Assembly (NCBI GenBank): GCA_944359735.1
Contig: CALVTA010000030.1
Span: 1 to 13,989, forward strand
Length of the DNA stretch: 13,989 nucleotides
Origin: an uncultured Bacilli bacterium
GTDB lineage: Bacteria; Bacillota_I; Bacilli_A; RF39; UBA660
Reading direction: 5' to 3'
This document shows positions 6,506-13,912 of the stretch, in pieces. Both the position numbers and the translations under genes were made by a program. The notes under the pieces were generated by a model. It saw nothing but the letters and a program-made list of their open reading frames with translations, was not told the DNA's origin and did no database searches. Position 1 is the stretch's first letter; every line of letters begins with the position of its first letter.

Positions 6506-7366
6506 TTCACTACAAGTACCACCTTCTTGTATATAAGCATTTTTAATACCTAAATCTAAGGCATAATCTATTACATTATTATATTCCTCTTCACTAACCG
6601 TTTCATTTAAGAAAGAATAATCTTCAATATAATTAATAGGTGTATACTGATTCATAATACTAAGATAAATATTATCTTGGTATTTTTTATATAGATAATT
6701 TATTATTTTTTTAGTGTCATTACCTTTAGTAGGTAAGACTAAACATCTAACAATAATGCCCTTAATCATTAAGCCATCTTTATTAAAGATATTTTTATTA
6801 GTTTGTCTATACATTTCATCCAAAGCTTTAGACACTACTTCAAAATAGTTAGAACATTTTGATAAATCATTACCTAATTTATTATTAAAATACTTAAAGT
6901 CTGTTAGATAAATATCAATATAACCATCTAATAGTTTTAAAGTCTCAATATTTTCATAACCACTAGTATTATAAACAATAGGAACAGATAATCCCTTATT
7001 TCTAGCTAGCTTTAACCCTTCAATTATACTAGGTACATAGTGAGTTGGAGTAACTAAATTAATATTATTAGCACCGCTTTCTTCTAATTCTAACATCATT
7101 TCTGCTAATCTTTCTATAGATACTTCTTTACCAAACCCATTAGTAGATATTTTTCTATTCTGACAATAGCAACACTTTAAATTGCAATTACTAAAAAATA
7201 TTGTCCCACTACCATTAGAACCAGATATAGAAGGCTCTTCAAAATAATGAAGAGCACTTCTTGCAACTTTTACTTTATCACTTGCTTTACAAAAACCTAA
7301 ATACTTAGTTCTATCTACCAAACAGTTTCTAGGACATAATTTACATTTTTTATACAACTCTTTCAT
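6461..7366 (-). CDS. radical SAM protein, PflX-like (COG1313-type)
   Basis: Radical S-adenosylmethionine protein of the PflX group, which resembles pyruvate formate-lyase activating enzymes but has no settled function. The cluster-binding CxxxCxxC is at Cys61, Cys65 and Cys68 (FFSNCNLKCCYCQN). Before it is a second Cys group, KKCKLCPRNC (C8, C11, C15) with GFC (C26), which may hold another metal site and is typical of this group. NINLVTPTHYVPS stands where a GGEP-like strand would lie, and a glycine/cysteine-bearing tail (YIQEGGTCSESFIPNFD) closes the protein. The 301 residues are about full length. The start has AGAGGT ahead of it and a TTTACA/TATGAT promoter. No formate lyase or glycyl-radical partner is nearby, so a PFL-activating role should not be assumed. 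The gene is divergent from murC. Confidence 0.85.
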   Translation of the reverse strand: MKELYKKCKLCPRNCLVDRTKYLGFCKASDKVKVARSALHYFEEPSISGSNGSGTIFFSNCNLKCCYCQNRKISTNGFGKEVSIERLAEMMLELEESGANNINLVTPTHYVPSIIEGLKLARNKGLSVPIVYNTSGYENIETLKLLDGYIDIYLTDFKYFNNKLGNDLSKCSNYFEVVSKALDEMYRQTNKNIFNKDGLMIKGIIVRCLVLPTKGNDTKKIINYLYKKYQDNIYLSIMNQYTPINYIEDYSFLNETVSEEEYNNVIDYALDLGIKNAYIQEGGTCSESFIPNFDLEGVIKR

Positions 7367-7386
7367 AAATACCTCTTTTCAAACAT

Positions 7387-7415
7387 ATCATAATATTTTT
7401 GTTAGAGGATGTAAA
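7387..7415 (-). promoter_or_regulatory. promoter for the radical SAM gene
   Basis: On the - strand, -35 TTTACA (7410-7415), a 17-base spacer and -10 TATGAT (7387-7392). The predicted start is about 15 bases upstream of the ATG. It lies 16 bases from the oppositely directed murC promoter. Confidence 0.6.
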
Positions 7416-7431
7416 GATAATCTCCGCATAT

Positions 7432-7460
7432 TTGAAAATCTATATAACATAAGTTATAAT
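7432..7460 (+). promoter_or_regulatory. promoter for murC
   Basis: -35 TTGAAA (7432-7437), a 17-base spacer and a perfect -10 TATAAT (7455-7460), followed by an AAGGAG ribosome binding site (AGGAG 7475-7479) four bases before the ATG at 7484. Strong match to the sigma-A consensus. Confidence 0.75.
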
Positions 7461-7483
7461 AAATAGAAGAAAGAAGGAGTATA

Positions 7484-8794
7484 ATGAAATATTATTGTAT
7501 TGGAATAAAAGGAACAGGGATGAGTACCCTTGCTCAGATGTTATATGATATGGGAAATAAAGTAAGTGGTTATGATGATGCTAAAGATTATAAATTCACT
7601 CAAAAAGGTTTAGAAAAACGAGGTATAAACATTTTTTATGATGGAAATCATCCAATTTCTAAAGATACTATTGTTACTGCATCTAAGGCTTTTAGTGATC
7701 AACATCCTGAAATAAAAAGAGTAAAAGAATTAGGGTTTACAATAAAACCTTATAACGAAGTCGTAGGAGAAATAACTAAGAAATTTAATACATTGTCAAT
7801 TTGTGGAACTCATGGTAAAACTACTACAACATCAATTTTAAAACATTTATTTGAAAATACAATTGGTTGTAACTATTTTGTAGGAGACGGAAATGGGCAT
7901 ATTGATATGAAAAATAAATTGCTTATTATTGAATCGGATGAATTTAATCATCATTTTCTAGCTTATCATCCAACTACTGCTATTATCACTTGTATCGAAT
8001 TAGAACATACAGAAATCTATAAAGATCTAGAAGATACTATTAGAACTTTTGAAAAATTTGCAAATAAAGCTAGAAACGTTATTGCAAATGGTGATGATGA
8101 AAATATTAGAAAGATTAACTTTAATAATGATGTCGTATTCTATGGTGAAGATGAATCCAATGACTATATTATTAAAAATATAAAATTAGAAACAACAGGT
8201 TCAAGTTTTGATTTATATAAAAAAAATAACTATATAGATACATTTACTATTCCTCTATATGGCCATCATATGATTATGAATACTGCAGGTGCTATTATTT
8301 ATAGTTTAAATAAAGGTTTATCTAAAGAAGAAATCAAACATTTATTGCCAAGTTTTCATAATGCTTCTCGTCGTTTTGCGGAAACCAAGTTAGGTAATAC
8401 TATTATAATTGACGATTATGCACATCATCCAACCGAAATTAGAGTAACACTTGAGGCTATTAGACAAAAATATCCTGATAAAAAGTTAACAGTCGTTTTT
8501 CGACCTAATACTTACTCTAGAACATCTCACTTTAAAAGTGAATTTGCAAAGAGTTTAGCGACTGCAGATAAGGTTTATCTTACTCCTATTAAATGTGATA
8601 GAGAGAACCCTAAGGACTATCCACCTATTAAATCTGAGGATATTATTGCTTTGATACCTAATAGTGAATTAGTAGATGATGATAGTGTTGATAAAATATT
8701 AAAAGAAAAAGAAGGAGTAATAGCTTTTATGGGATGTGCTAGTGTATCTAACTTGATTGAAAATTTTACAAAAAAATTAGAAAATCTTGAATAA
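7484..8794 (+). CDS. murC: UDP-N-acetylmuramate--L-alanine ligase
   Basis: Cytoplasmic ATP-dependent ligase that adds L-alanine to UDP-N-acetylmuramic acid, the first amino acid of the peptidoglycan stem peptide. The 436 residues show the three Mur-ligase domains in order: an N-terminal nucleotide-sugar domain beginning YCIGIKGTGMSTLAQ (residues 4-18); the central ATPase with P loop GTHGKTTTT (108-116), IESDEFNHHF and ELEHTEIY; and the C-terminal domain with RRFAETK, IDDYAHHPTEI and VVFRPNTYSRT, characteristic of MurC. Some family members use Gly-Ile-Gly-Gly-x-G in the first loop; here it is GIKGTG, as in several Mur ligases of Bacilli. It has its own promoter and is isolated from other division and cell-wall genes. 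The 6S-like RNA promoter overlaps its 3' end. Present and intact, so this organism is walled. Confidence 0.96.
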   Translation: MKYYCIGIKGTGMSTLAQMLYDMGNKVSGYDDAKDYKFTQKGLEKRGINIFYDGNHPISKDTIVTASKAFSDQHPEIKRVKELGFTIKPYNEVVGEITKKFNTLSICGTHGKTTTTSILKHLFENTIGCNYFVGDGNGHIDMKNKLLIIESDEFNHHFLAYHPTTAIITCIELEHTEIYKDLEDTIRTFEKFANKARNVIANGDDENIRKINFNNDVVFYGEDESNDYIIKNIKLETTGSSFDLYKKNNYIDTFTIPLYGHHMIMNTAGAIIYSLNKGLSKEEIKHLLPSFHNASRRFAETKLGNTIIIDDYAHHPTEIRVTLEAIRQKYPDKKLTVVFRPNTYSRTSHFKSEFAKSLATADKVYLTPIKCDRENPKDYPPIKSEDIIALIPNSELVDDDSVDKILKEKEGVIAFMGCASVSNLIENFTKKLENLE

Positions 8795-8816
8795 ATTTAA
8801 CTATATATGATATACT
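8787..8816 (+). promoter_or_regulatory. promoter for the 6S-like RNA
   Basis: -35 TTGAAT (8787-8792, overlapping the murC stop) and -10 TATACT (8811-8816) with an 18-base spacer; a second -10-like TATAAT overlaps at 8816-8821. The start predicted near 8823 coincides with the 5' end of the closing stem of the RNA. Confidence 0.55.
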
Positions 8817-8822
8817 ATAATT

Positions 8823-9012
8823 GTCTAAGGAAATTGAGCAGGATAACTCAGTATAAAACCGACTAAAGAGACGATAAGGGAGTATTGAGGATTGTCATGT
8901 TTGTGTTGAATACCTTTACATTTTAAAGGGATCCTAAGAACTGACTATATACACCCACCTGTACATAAGTATAGGTTTTATCGTAGATCCAAAGCTCGTT
9001 TCTTTGGACTTT
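8823..9012 (+). ncRNA. ssrS: 6S RNA (SsrS) candidate
   Basis: 6S RNA mimics an open promoter and binds sigma-A RNA polymerase, altering transcription in stationary phase. This 190-base noncoding stretch has the right size and shape. Its ends pair in a long closing stem: 8823-8839 with 8994-9009 (16 pairs, one bulged U, a few G-U), extended by GGAT (8841-8844) with ATCC (8987-8990). Next come a loosely paired central region and, on its 3' side, a hairpin at 8957-8976 (ACCTGTAC, loop ATAA, GTATAGGT) directly after CACCC. E. coli 6S has a similarly placed hairpin after a CACC-type sequence. An apical stem can form from AGGAT (8888-8892) and ATCCT (8931-8935). Promoter and terminator frame it exactly. 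I saw no T-box, riboswitch or RNase P hallmark. The assignment rests on structure and recalled family pattern, not on a search. Confidence 0.72.
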
Positions 9013-9022
9013 TTTATTTTTT
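8988..9022 (+). terminator. terminator of the 6S-like RNA
   Basis: A perfect 7-bp stem, TCCAAAG (8988-8994) with CTTTGGA (9002-9008), loop CTCGTTT, then C and a T-rich run (TTTTTTATTTTTTT). The 3' half of this hairpin is the same sequence that forms the closing stem of the RNA, so the two folds are mutually exclusive. Confidence 0.85.
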
Positions 9023-9024
9023 TA

Positions 9025-9053
9025 TTGACATATGACAACTTGTCACATATAAT
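9025..9053 (+). promoter_or_regulatory. perfect consensus promoter of the tetR-ABC operon
   Basis: -35 TTGACA (9025-9030), a 17-base spacer and -10 TATAAT (9048-9053): all twelve positions match consensus. A promoter this strong ahead of a TetR gene implies that it is normally held off by a repressor bound to the palindrome in its spacer. Confidence 0.9.
9033..9045 (+). promoter_or_regulatory. candidate operator for the TetR-family regulator
   Basis: The perfect palindrome TGACAA-C-TTGTCA lies between the -35 and -10 boxes. A further GTGAC at 9060-9064 gives an additional inverted match to GTCAC at 9042-9046. The position fits autorepression by the gene starting at 9082. Palindrome seen; protein binding inferred. 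Confidence 0.7.
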
Positions 9054-9081
9054 GATATAGTGACTGTTAGGAGGGAGCCTA

Positions 9082-9690
9082 ATGCCTAGCGATACATTTC
9101 TAAGATTAAATGCTAATAAAAAGAAAAAATTACTAGATGCTAGTTTTAAAGAGTTTTCTTTATATAACTTTAATGATGCGTCTATTAATAGAATTATTAA
9201 AGAAGCTGGTATTTCAAGGGGAAGCTTTTATATGTATTTCGTTGATAAAAAAGATTTATATTTTTATCTCTTAGAACAATATTTAGAAATATTAATTAAT
9301 AATATGAAAAAAGAGTTGATAAAAAATAAAGGAGACCTTTTTAAAATGTTTCAAGACAATATTAAAGAAATATATAATTCCTTTAAAAAAGATAACATTA
9401 ACTTTTTAAGAAAATCTTTAGAAAATATCACTATTATGGAAGAATCTAAGAAAACCTTCGGTTTTCGTGATAAGAGACTTCTCATGGAACTTATTCCTAA
9501 CATCAATTTAGAATTACTTAATGATAATGCTAAGAAGCATATTGAAGTAATTTTTGCCATTAATATGCACCTTTTAATGGTAACATTAATTAAGTTGTTA
9601 AAGCAGGATAGTCTTGATGAAGATATACTTAAAGACTATTATGAACAACTAGATATTTTAAAATATGGGTGCTGTCTAGATAATATATAG
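9082..9690 (+). CDS. TetR/AcrR-family transcriptional regulator
   Basis: One-domain DNA-binding repressor with a ligand-binding C-terminal half, probably controlling itself and the two ABC genes behind it. Residues about 10-60 form the TetR helix-turn-helix: KKKKLLDASFKEFSLYNFNDASINRIIKEAG, then ISRGSFYMYFVDKKDLYFYLLEQ, whose SRGSFYMYF recognition-helix pattern is a family hallmark. Residues 65-202 are helical and unlike any specific subfamily I can name; the ligand is unknown. Length (202) is normal. The ATG at 9082 has AGGAGG (9069-9074) seven bases upstream. The TAG stop overlaps the ribosome binding site of the next gene (GGAGG from 9690), so expression of regulator and exporter is coupled. 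Family sure; target and inducer inferred from position. Confidence 0.92.
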   Translation: MPSDTFLRLNANKKKKLLDASFKEFSLYNFNDASINRIIKEAGISRGSFYMYFVDKKDLYFYLLEQYLEILINNMKKELIKNKGDLFKMFQDNIKEIYNSFKKDNINFLRKSLENITIMEESKKTFGFRDKRLLMELIPNINLELLNDNAKKHIEVIFAINMHLLMVTLIKLLKQDSLDEDILKDYYEQLDILKYGCCLDNI

Positions 9691-9704
9691 GAGGAGTATG
9701 ATTT

Positions 9705-11912
9705 ATGTTAAAGATATTTAGATACTTAAAAGATAATATTTTATCAGTTATTCTAATTATTTTACTACTAATAGTTCAAGCGAACTGTGATTTAACTATA
9801 CCCCAGTATACTTCTAATATTATTAACGTAGGAGTACAACAAGGTGGTATAGAAGAAGTCAATCCTAAAGTAGTTAGAAAATCTAAATTAGATGAGATTT
9901 TACTTTTTGTAAGTGATAAAGAAAAAGAAGAGATTTTATCTAATTATGAGTTAGTTACTGAAAAAAGTGATGAACATGACTATGATATCTTAAGTGAAGA
10001 GCCAGTTTATGTCATTAAAAATGAAGAAAAATCTAATAGTGACTTAGAAAAAGCTATCCTTGTCGATTATATGTTAACTAGTGAGGAGAAGGAAGCAGTT
10101 AACATTCAAAATGAAATTAAAAAAGATATGCCAGAGTCTATGCAAGATATGGCTATAATAGATATCATTAAAATGTTACCTAGTAATGAACTTAATGATA
10201 TGAGAAAATCTATCAATGAGCAATTTTCGGCAATGCCAGATAGTATTATAAGTCAAAGTGCTGTTGCAGCTGTTAAATTAGAATATGCTGAGGTTGGTCT
10301 TGATACCGATGCTATACAAACTAACTATATTATAGTTACAGGACTTAAGATGTTAGGTTTATCCCTAATAAGCGTAACTGCAACAATTCTAACAGTACTA
10401 TTAGGTGCTAGAGTTGGTTCAGGTTTATCAAAAAGAGTTAGAAAGAAGGAATTTAAGAAAGTCTTAAACTTTGGAACAGCAGAGTATAAAGAAATAGGTA
10501 TATCATCATTAATTACTAGAAGTACTAATGATATTCAACAAGTACAAATGATGATTATCATGACTCTAAGATTATTTATCTATGCTCCAATAGTTGCATT
10601 TGGTGCAGTTGGCAAAGTACTAGAAACAGCACCATCAATGACTTATATTATTTGGTTAGGAATAGTTTGTGTTTTAACATTAATATTTACATTATTTGCC
10701 CTTACTATGCCTAAATTTAAGAAAGTACAAAAACTAATAGATAAATTAAACCAAGTAACAAGAGAAATTATTACAGGTATTCCAGTAATTAGAGCTTTCT
10801 CTAATCAAAAATATGAAGAAGAAAGATTTAGCGTTGCGAATACTAACTTAAAGAAAACAAACCTATTTGTTAATAGAGTAATGAACTTTATGTTACCAGG
10901 TATGATGTTTATTATGAATGGTATTGTTGTTCTAATTATTTGGACTAGTGCTCATAAAATTGATGAAGGCTTATTACAAGTTGGAGATATGTTAGCATTT
11001 ATTCAATACTCAATGCAAATAATTATGTCATTCTTAATGATATCAATGTTTTCTATTATGTTACCACGTGCTAATGTTTCTGCTAACCGTATCATGGAAG
11101 TATTAGAAACAGATGAATCAATTAAAGATCCTAAAAAACCTAAAACATATAGTAAAAGAATTAAAGGTTTAGTAGAGTTTAAGAATGTTAGTTTTAGATA
11201 TCCTGATAGTGATGAAGATGTTATTACTGATGTAACATTTACAGCCAACCCTGGAACAACAACAGCTTTTATTGGTTCTACTGGTAGTGGTAAAAGTACT
11301 CTTATTAACTTAATACCAAGACTTTATGATGTAACTAAAGGAGAAATATTAGTTGATGGTATTAATGTTAAAGATGTAACCCAGAAAGATTTACATGATA
11401 AGATTGGTTATGTTCCTCAAAAAGGAGTATTATTCTCAGGAACAATAGAATCTAATATTAAATATAGTGATGAATTTATGTCTGATGAGAAGATGATAGA
11501 AGCAGCACGTATTGCCCAAGCAGAAGAGTTCATCCTTGCTAAAAAAGATGGATATAAGAGTCCTATTAGTCAAGGAGGTACTAACGTATCTGGAGGACAA
11601 AAGCAAAGACTATCTATTGCAAGAGCAATCGCTAAGGACCCAGAGATTTACATATTTGATGATAGCTTCTCTGCACTTGACTTTAAGACTGATTTTGAGC
11701 TTAGAAAAGCTTTATATGAATATGCTAAAGACTCAACAATCTTTATTGTTGCCCAACGTATTAATACTATACTAAAAGCAGATCAAATAGTAGTACTTGA
11801 TGAAGGTAAAGTAGTTGGTATTGGAACTCATCACGACTTAATCAAGAGTTGTTCAGTTTATCGTGAAATTGCTGAGTCTCAACTTTCAAAGGAGGAGTTA
11901 GAAAATGCCTAG
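9705..11912 (+). CDS. ABC exporter half-transporter, degenerate-site subunit with large extracellular insert
   Basis: First half of a heterodimeric ABC exporter (type IV, multidrug/lipid class). Membrane domain: TM1 at about 12-30, then about 170 mostly polar residues (about 45-205) before TM2 (about 208-233), predicted to form an extracellular domain, then four more helices to about 455. Nucleotide-binding domain from about 488: Walker A GSTGSGKS (524-531), Q loop YVPQ (569-572), signature VSGGQ (628-632), Walker B IYIFDD (648-653), D loop SALD. The catalytic Glu is replaced by Asp653 and the switch His by Gln684, so its own ATP site is degenerate. 735 residues is longer than usual because of the insert. 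Ribosome binding site GGAGG (9690-9694); an ATG at 9698 is out of frame. The stop overlaps the next start by 8 bases. Substrate unknown; drug efflux is likely given the TetR. Confidence 0.93.
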   Translation: MLKIFRYLKDNILSVILIILLLIVQANCDLTIPQYTSNIINVGVQQGGIEEVNPKVVRKSKLDEILLFVSDKEKEEILSNYELVTEKSDEHDYDILSEEPVYVIKNEEKSNSDLEKAILVDYMLTSEEKEAVNIQNEIKKDMPESMQDMAIIDIIKMLPSNELNDMRKSINEQFSAMPDSIISQSAVAAVKLEYAEVGLDTDAIQTNYIIVTGLKMLGLSLISVTATILTVLLGARVGSGLSKRVRKKEFKKVLNFGTAEYKEIGISSLITRSTNDIQQVQMMIIMTLRLFIYAPIVAFGAVGKVLETAPSMTYIIWLGIVCVLTLIFTLFALTMPKFKKVQKLIDKLNQVTREIITGIPVIRAFSNQKYEEERFSVANTNLKKTNLFVNRVMNFMLPGMMFIMNGIVVLIIWTSAHKIDEGLLQVGDMLAFIQYSMQIIMSFLMISMFSIMLPRANVSANRIMEVLETDESIKDPKKPKTYSKRIKGLVEFKNVSFRYPDSDEDVITDVTFTANPGTTTAFIGSTGSGKSTLINLIPRLYDVTKGEILVDGINVKDVTQKDLHDKIGYVPQKGVLFSGTIESNIKYSDEFMSDEKMIEAARIAQAEEFILAKKDGYKSPISQGGTNVSGGQKQRLSIARAIAKDPEIYIFDDSFSALDFKTDFELRKALYEYAKDSTIFIVAQRINTILKADQIVVLDEGKVVGIGTHHDLIKSCSVYREIAESQLSKEELENA

Positions 11913-13716
11913 AGGAGGAATGGGAGCAGTCCAAAAAGCTAAGGACTTTAAAGGAACTTTAAAGAAATTACTTAAATATTTAGGTACATATAAAGTAAGT
12001 TTAGTATTTGTTGTTATCTTTGCTATCTGTAGTGCTGTTTTCTCAATTATTGGACCTAAAATGTCAGGAGAAGCAACAACAGAAATATTTAATGGCTTAT
12101 TAGGTAAAGTAATGGGAACTACTAATGGAATTGATTTTTCTAAAGTAGGAACTATTCTTTTAACTTTACTATCTCTATATATAGTTAGTGCAATTTTCTC
12201 TTACTTACAAGCTTTCATTATGAGTGGTGTAAACCAAAAAGTTACTTTTAATTTAAGGGAACAAATATCTCATAAAATGCATAAATTACCACTTTCTTAT
12301 TTTGAAAGTAAGACAACAGGAGAAATCTTATCAAGAGTAACAAATGATGTTGATACTTTATCACAAAGCTTAGATCAATCAATATCACATCTGTTAACTT
12401 CTATTACAACTTTAATTGGTGTAGTTATAATGATGTTAACAATAAGTCCTCTAATGACTTTAGTAACTCTAGTAATAGTACCTATCGCTTTATTCATGAT
12501 GAGTTTTATTATGAAACACTCTCAAAAAAACTTTTTAAATCAACAAAAGTATTTAGGTGATATAAATGGTACTATAGAAGAAGCTTATTCTGGTCATACT
12601 GTTATTAAATTATTTAACGGAGAAGAAAAGACTGTAGAAGACTTTAATAAAACTAATGAAAAGTTATATAATTCAGCTTGGAGAGCCCAATTCTTCTCTG
12701 GTATGATGCACCCAATTATGAACTTTATTGGTAATATTGGTTATGTTTTAATATCTATTTTAGGGGGATACTTAGTTATTCAAGAAAAAATTCAAGTAGG
12801 TGATATCTTATCATTTACCCAGTATATCAGAAACTTTATGAACCCGCTTTCACAAATCGCGCAAATTGGTAATATGATTCAATCAATGGTAGCATCTGCA
12901 GAGCGTGTCTTTGAATTCTTAGAAGAAAAAGAAGAAATTCCTGAAGTTAATAAAGTAACATATGATTTAGAGAAGATGGGTAACACAGTTACTTTTGAAA
13001 ATGTAAAATTTGGTTACAATAAAAATAAAATCATTATTAATGACTTTAATGCTAAGATGCATAAAGGCCAAAAGATTGCTATTGTTGGACCAACAGGTGC
13101 TGGTAAAACAACAATTGTAAAACTATTAATGCGATTCTATGATGTTAACTCTGGTTCTATTAAAATAGATGGAGTTGATATAAAAGATATGAAACGTGAT
13201 GATCTAAGAAGTTTATTTGGTATGGTTTTACAAGATACCTGGCTTTATAGTGATACTATTAAAGAAAATATTCGTTATGGTAACTTAGATGCTAATGATG
13301 AAGCAGTATATGATGCTGCAATAGCAAGTCATGTTGATCACTTTATTAGAACGATGCCAGAGGGTTATGATATGATTCTAAATGAAGAAAGTGATAATGT
13401 TTCAGCTGGGCAAAAACAATTACTAACAATCGCTAGAGTTATTCTTAAAGATCCGAAAATATTGATTTTGGATGAAGCGACTAGTAGTGTCGATACCAGA
13501 ATGGAACAGTTAATTCAAGAAGCGATGGATAACTTAATGGAAGGAAGAACAAGTTTTGTTATCGCGCATAGACTTTCTACTATTAAGAATGCTAATTTAA
13601 TATTAGTAATGAAAGATGGCGATATAGTAGAACAAGGAACACATGATGAATTGCTTAAGAAAAATGGTTTCTATTCAGAACTTTATAATTCACAATTTGA
13701 AAGTGTAGCTGAATAA
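11905..13716 (+). CDS. ABC exporter half-transporter, catalytically complete partner subunit
   Basis: Second half of the heterodimer. The 603-residue protein has six membrane helices (about 30-50, 83-108, 160-178, 182-203, 272-292 and a sixth about 298-330) and a nucleotide-binding domain from about 362: Walker A GPTGAGKT (395-402), Q loop VLQD (441-444), signature VSAGQ (499-503), Walker B ILILDE (519-524) with catalytic Glu524, D loop SSVD, switch His555 in VIAHRLSTI. Thus its Walker residues are complete but the signature is weakened (SAGQ rather than SGGQ). Paired with the partner, this gives one full ATP site (this subunit's Walker motifs with the partner's SGGQ) and one degenerate site, as in TM287/288-type exporters. 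AAAGGAGGAG (11888-11897) precedes the ATG; the 8-base overlap indicates coupling and equal amounts. An inner ATG at 11920 lies too close to its own purine run. Confidence 0.95.
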   Translation: MPRGGMGAVQKAKDFKGTLKKLLKYLGTYKVSLVFVVIFAICSAVFSIIGPKMSGEATTEIFNGLLGKVMGTTNGIDFSKVGTILLTLLSLYIVSAIFSYLQAFIMSGVNQKVTFNLREQISHKMHKLPLSYFESKTTGEILSRVTNDVDTLSQSLDQSISHLLTSITTLIGVVIMMLTISPLMTLVTLVIVPIALFMMSFIMKHSQKNFLNQQKYLGDINGTIEEAYSGHTVIKLFNGEEKTVEDFNKTNEKLYNSAWRAQFFSGMMHPIMNFIGNIGYVLISILGGYLVIQEKIQVGDILSFTQYIRNFMNPLSQIAQIGNMIQSMVASAERVFEFLEEKEEIPEVNKVTYDLEKMGNTVTFENVKFGYNKNKIIINDFNAKMHKGQKIAIVGPTGAGKTTIVKLLMRFYDVNSGSIKIDGVDIKDMKRDDLRSLFGMVLQDTWLYSDTIKENIRYGNLDANDEAVYDAAIASHVDHFIRTMPEGYDMILNEESDNVSAGQKQLLTIARVILKDPKILILDEATSSVDTRMEQLIQEAMDNLMEGRTSFVIAHRLSTIKNANLILVMKDGDIVEQGTHDELLKKNGFYSELYNSQFESVAE

Positions 13717-13740
13717 GATAAAACTATGTTTTAATATTTT

Positions 13741-13769
13741 GATGTTAACTAACTAGTTAACATCTTTTT
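13741..13769 (+). terminator. terminator of the tetR-ABC operon
   Basis: A perfect 10-bp stem (GATGTTAACT at 13741-13750, AGTTAACATC at 13755-13764) with a 4-base loop, followed by TTTTT. It lies 25 bases after the stop of the second ABC gene. Strong intrinsic terminator pattern. Confidence 0.9.
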
Positions 13770-13815
13770 ACTTTACATAGATAGTTTTAAATATAAATAC
13801 AGATAAGCAACTTGC

Positions 13816-13844
13816 ATACCCCCCCCTATATTTTGATTTATAAT
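13816..13844 (+). promoter_or_regulatory. candidate promoter with C-tract operator (CsoR/FrmR-like) ahead of the last gene
   Basis: A good -10 TATAAT (13839-13844) has no proper -35 at 17 bases; instead that position holds ATACCC, part of the sequence CATAC followed by a run of eight C (13819-13826) and TATA. CATACCCCCC-TATA is the kind of half site bound by the CsoR/FrmR/CstR repressor family. TTGCAT at 13812 would need a 21-base spacer. The matching right half is imperfect, and no such regulator gene is visible, so this is tentative. Confidence 0.35.
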
Positions 13845-13912
13845 AAAAATGTAAGATAACCGGTATGGACTAGTTCGAAGTGTACATACTAATTTTGATA
13901 GGAGTGAATACT

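Noticed and set aside
8823..9012. T-box leader or riboswitch for the tetR operon
   Set aside because: No T-box GGUGG core or recognised riboswitch consensus is visible. The terminator lies before a perfect, separate tetR promoter, so the RNA does not lead into the operon transcript.
9698..9704. Earlier ATG for the first ABC gene
   Set aside because: It is out of frame with the transporter and meets a stop after a few codons; the ATG at 9705 opens the membrane domain.
11003..11248. 81-codon antisense frame within the first ABC gene
   Set aside because: It is a shadow of conserved transporter sequence with no ribosome binding site or recognisable domain.
11512..11775. 87-codon frame within the first ABC gene
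   Set aside because: It overlaps the signature and Walker B region of a conserved nucleotide-binding domain in another frame and has no independent start signal.
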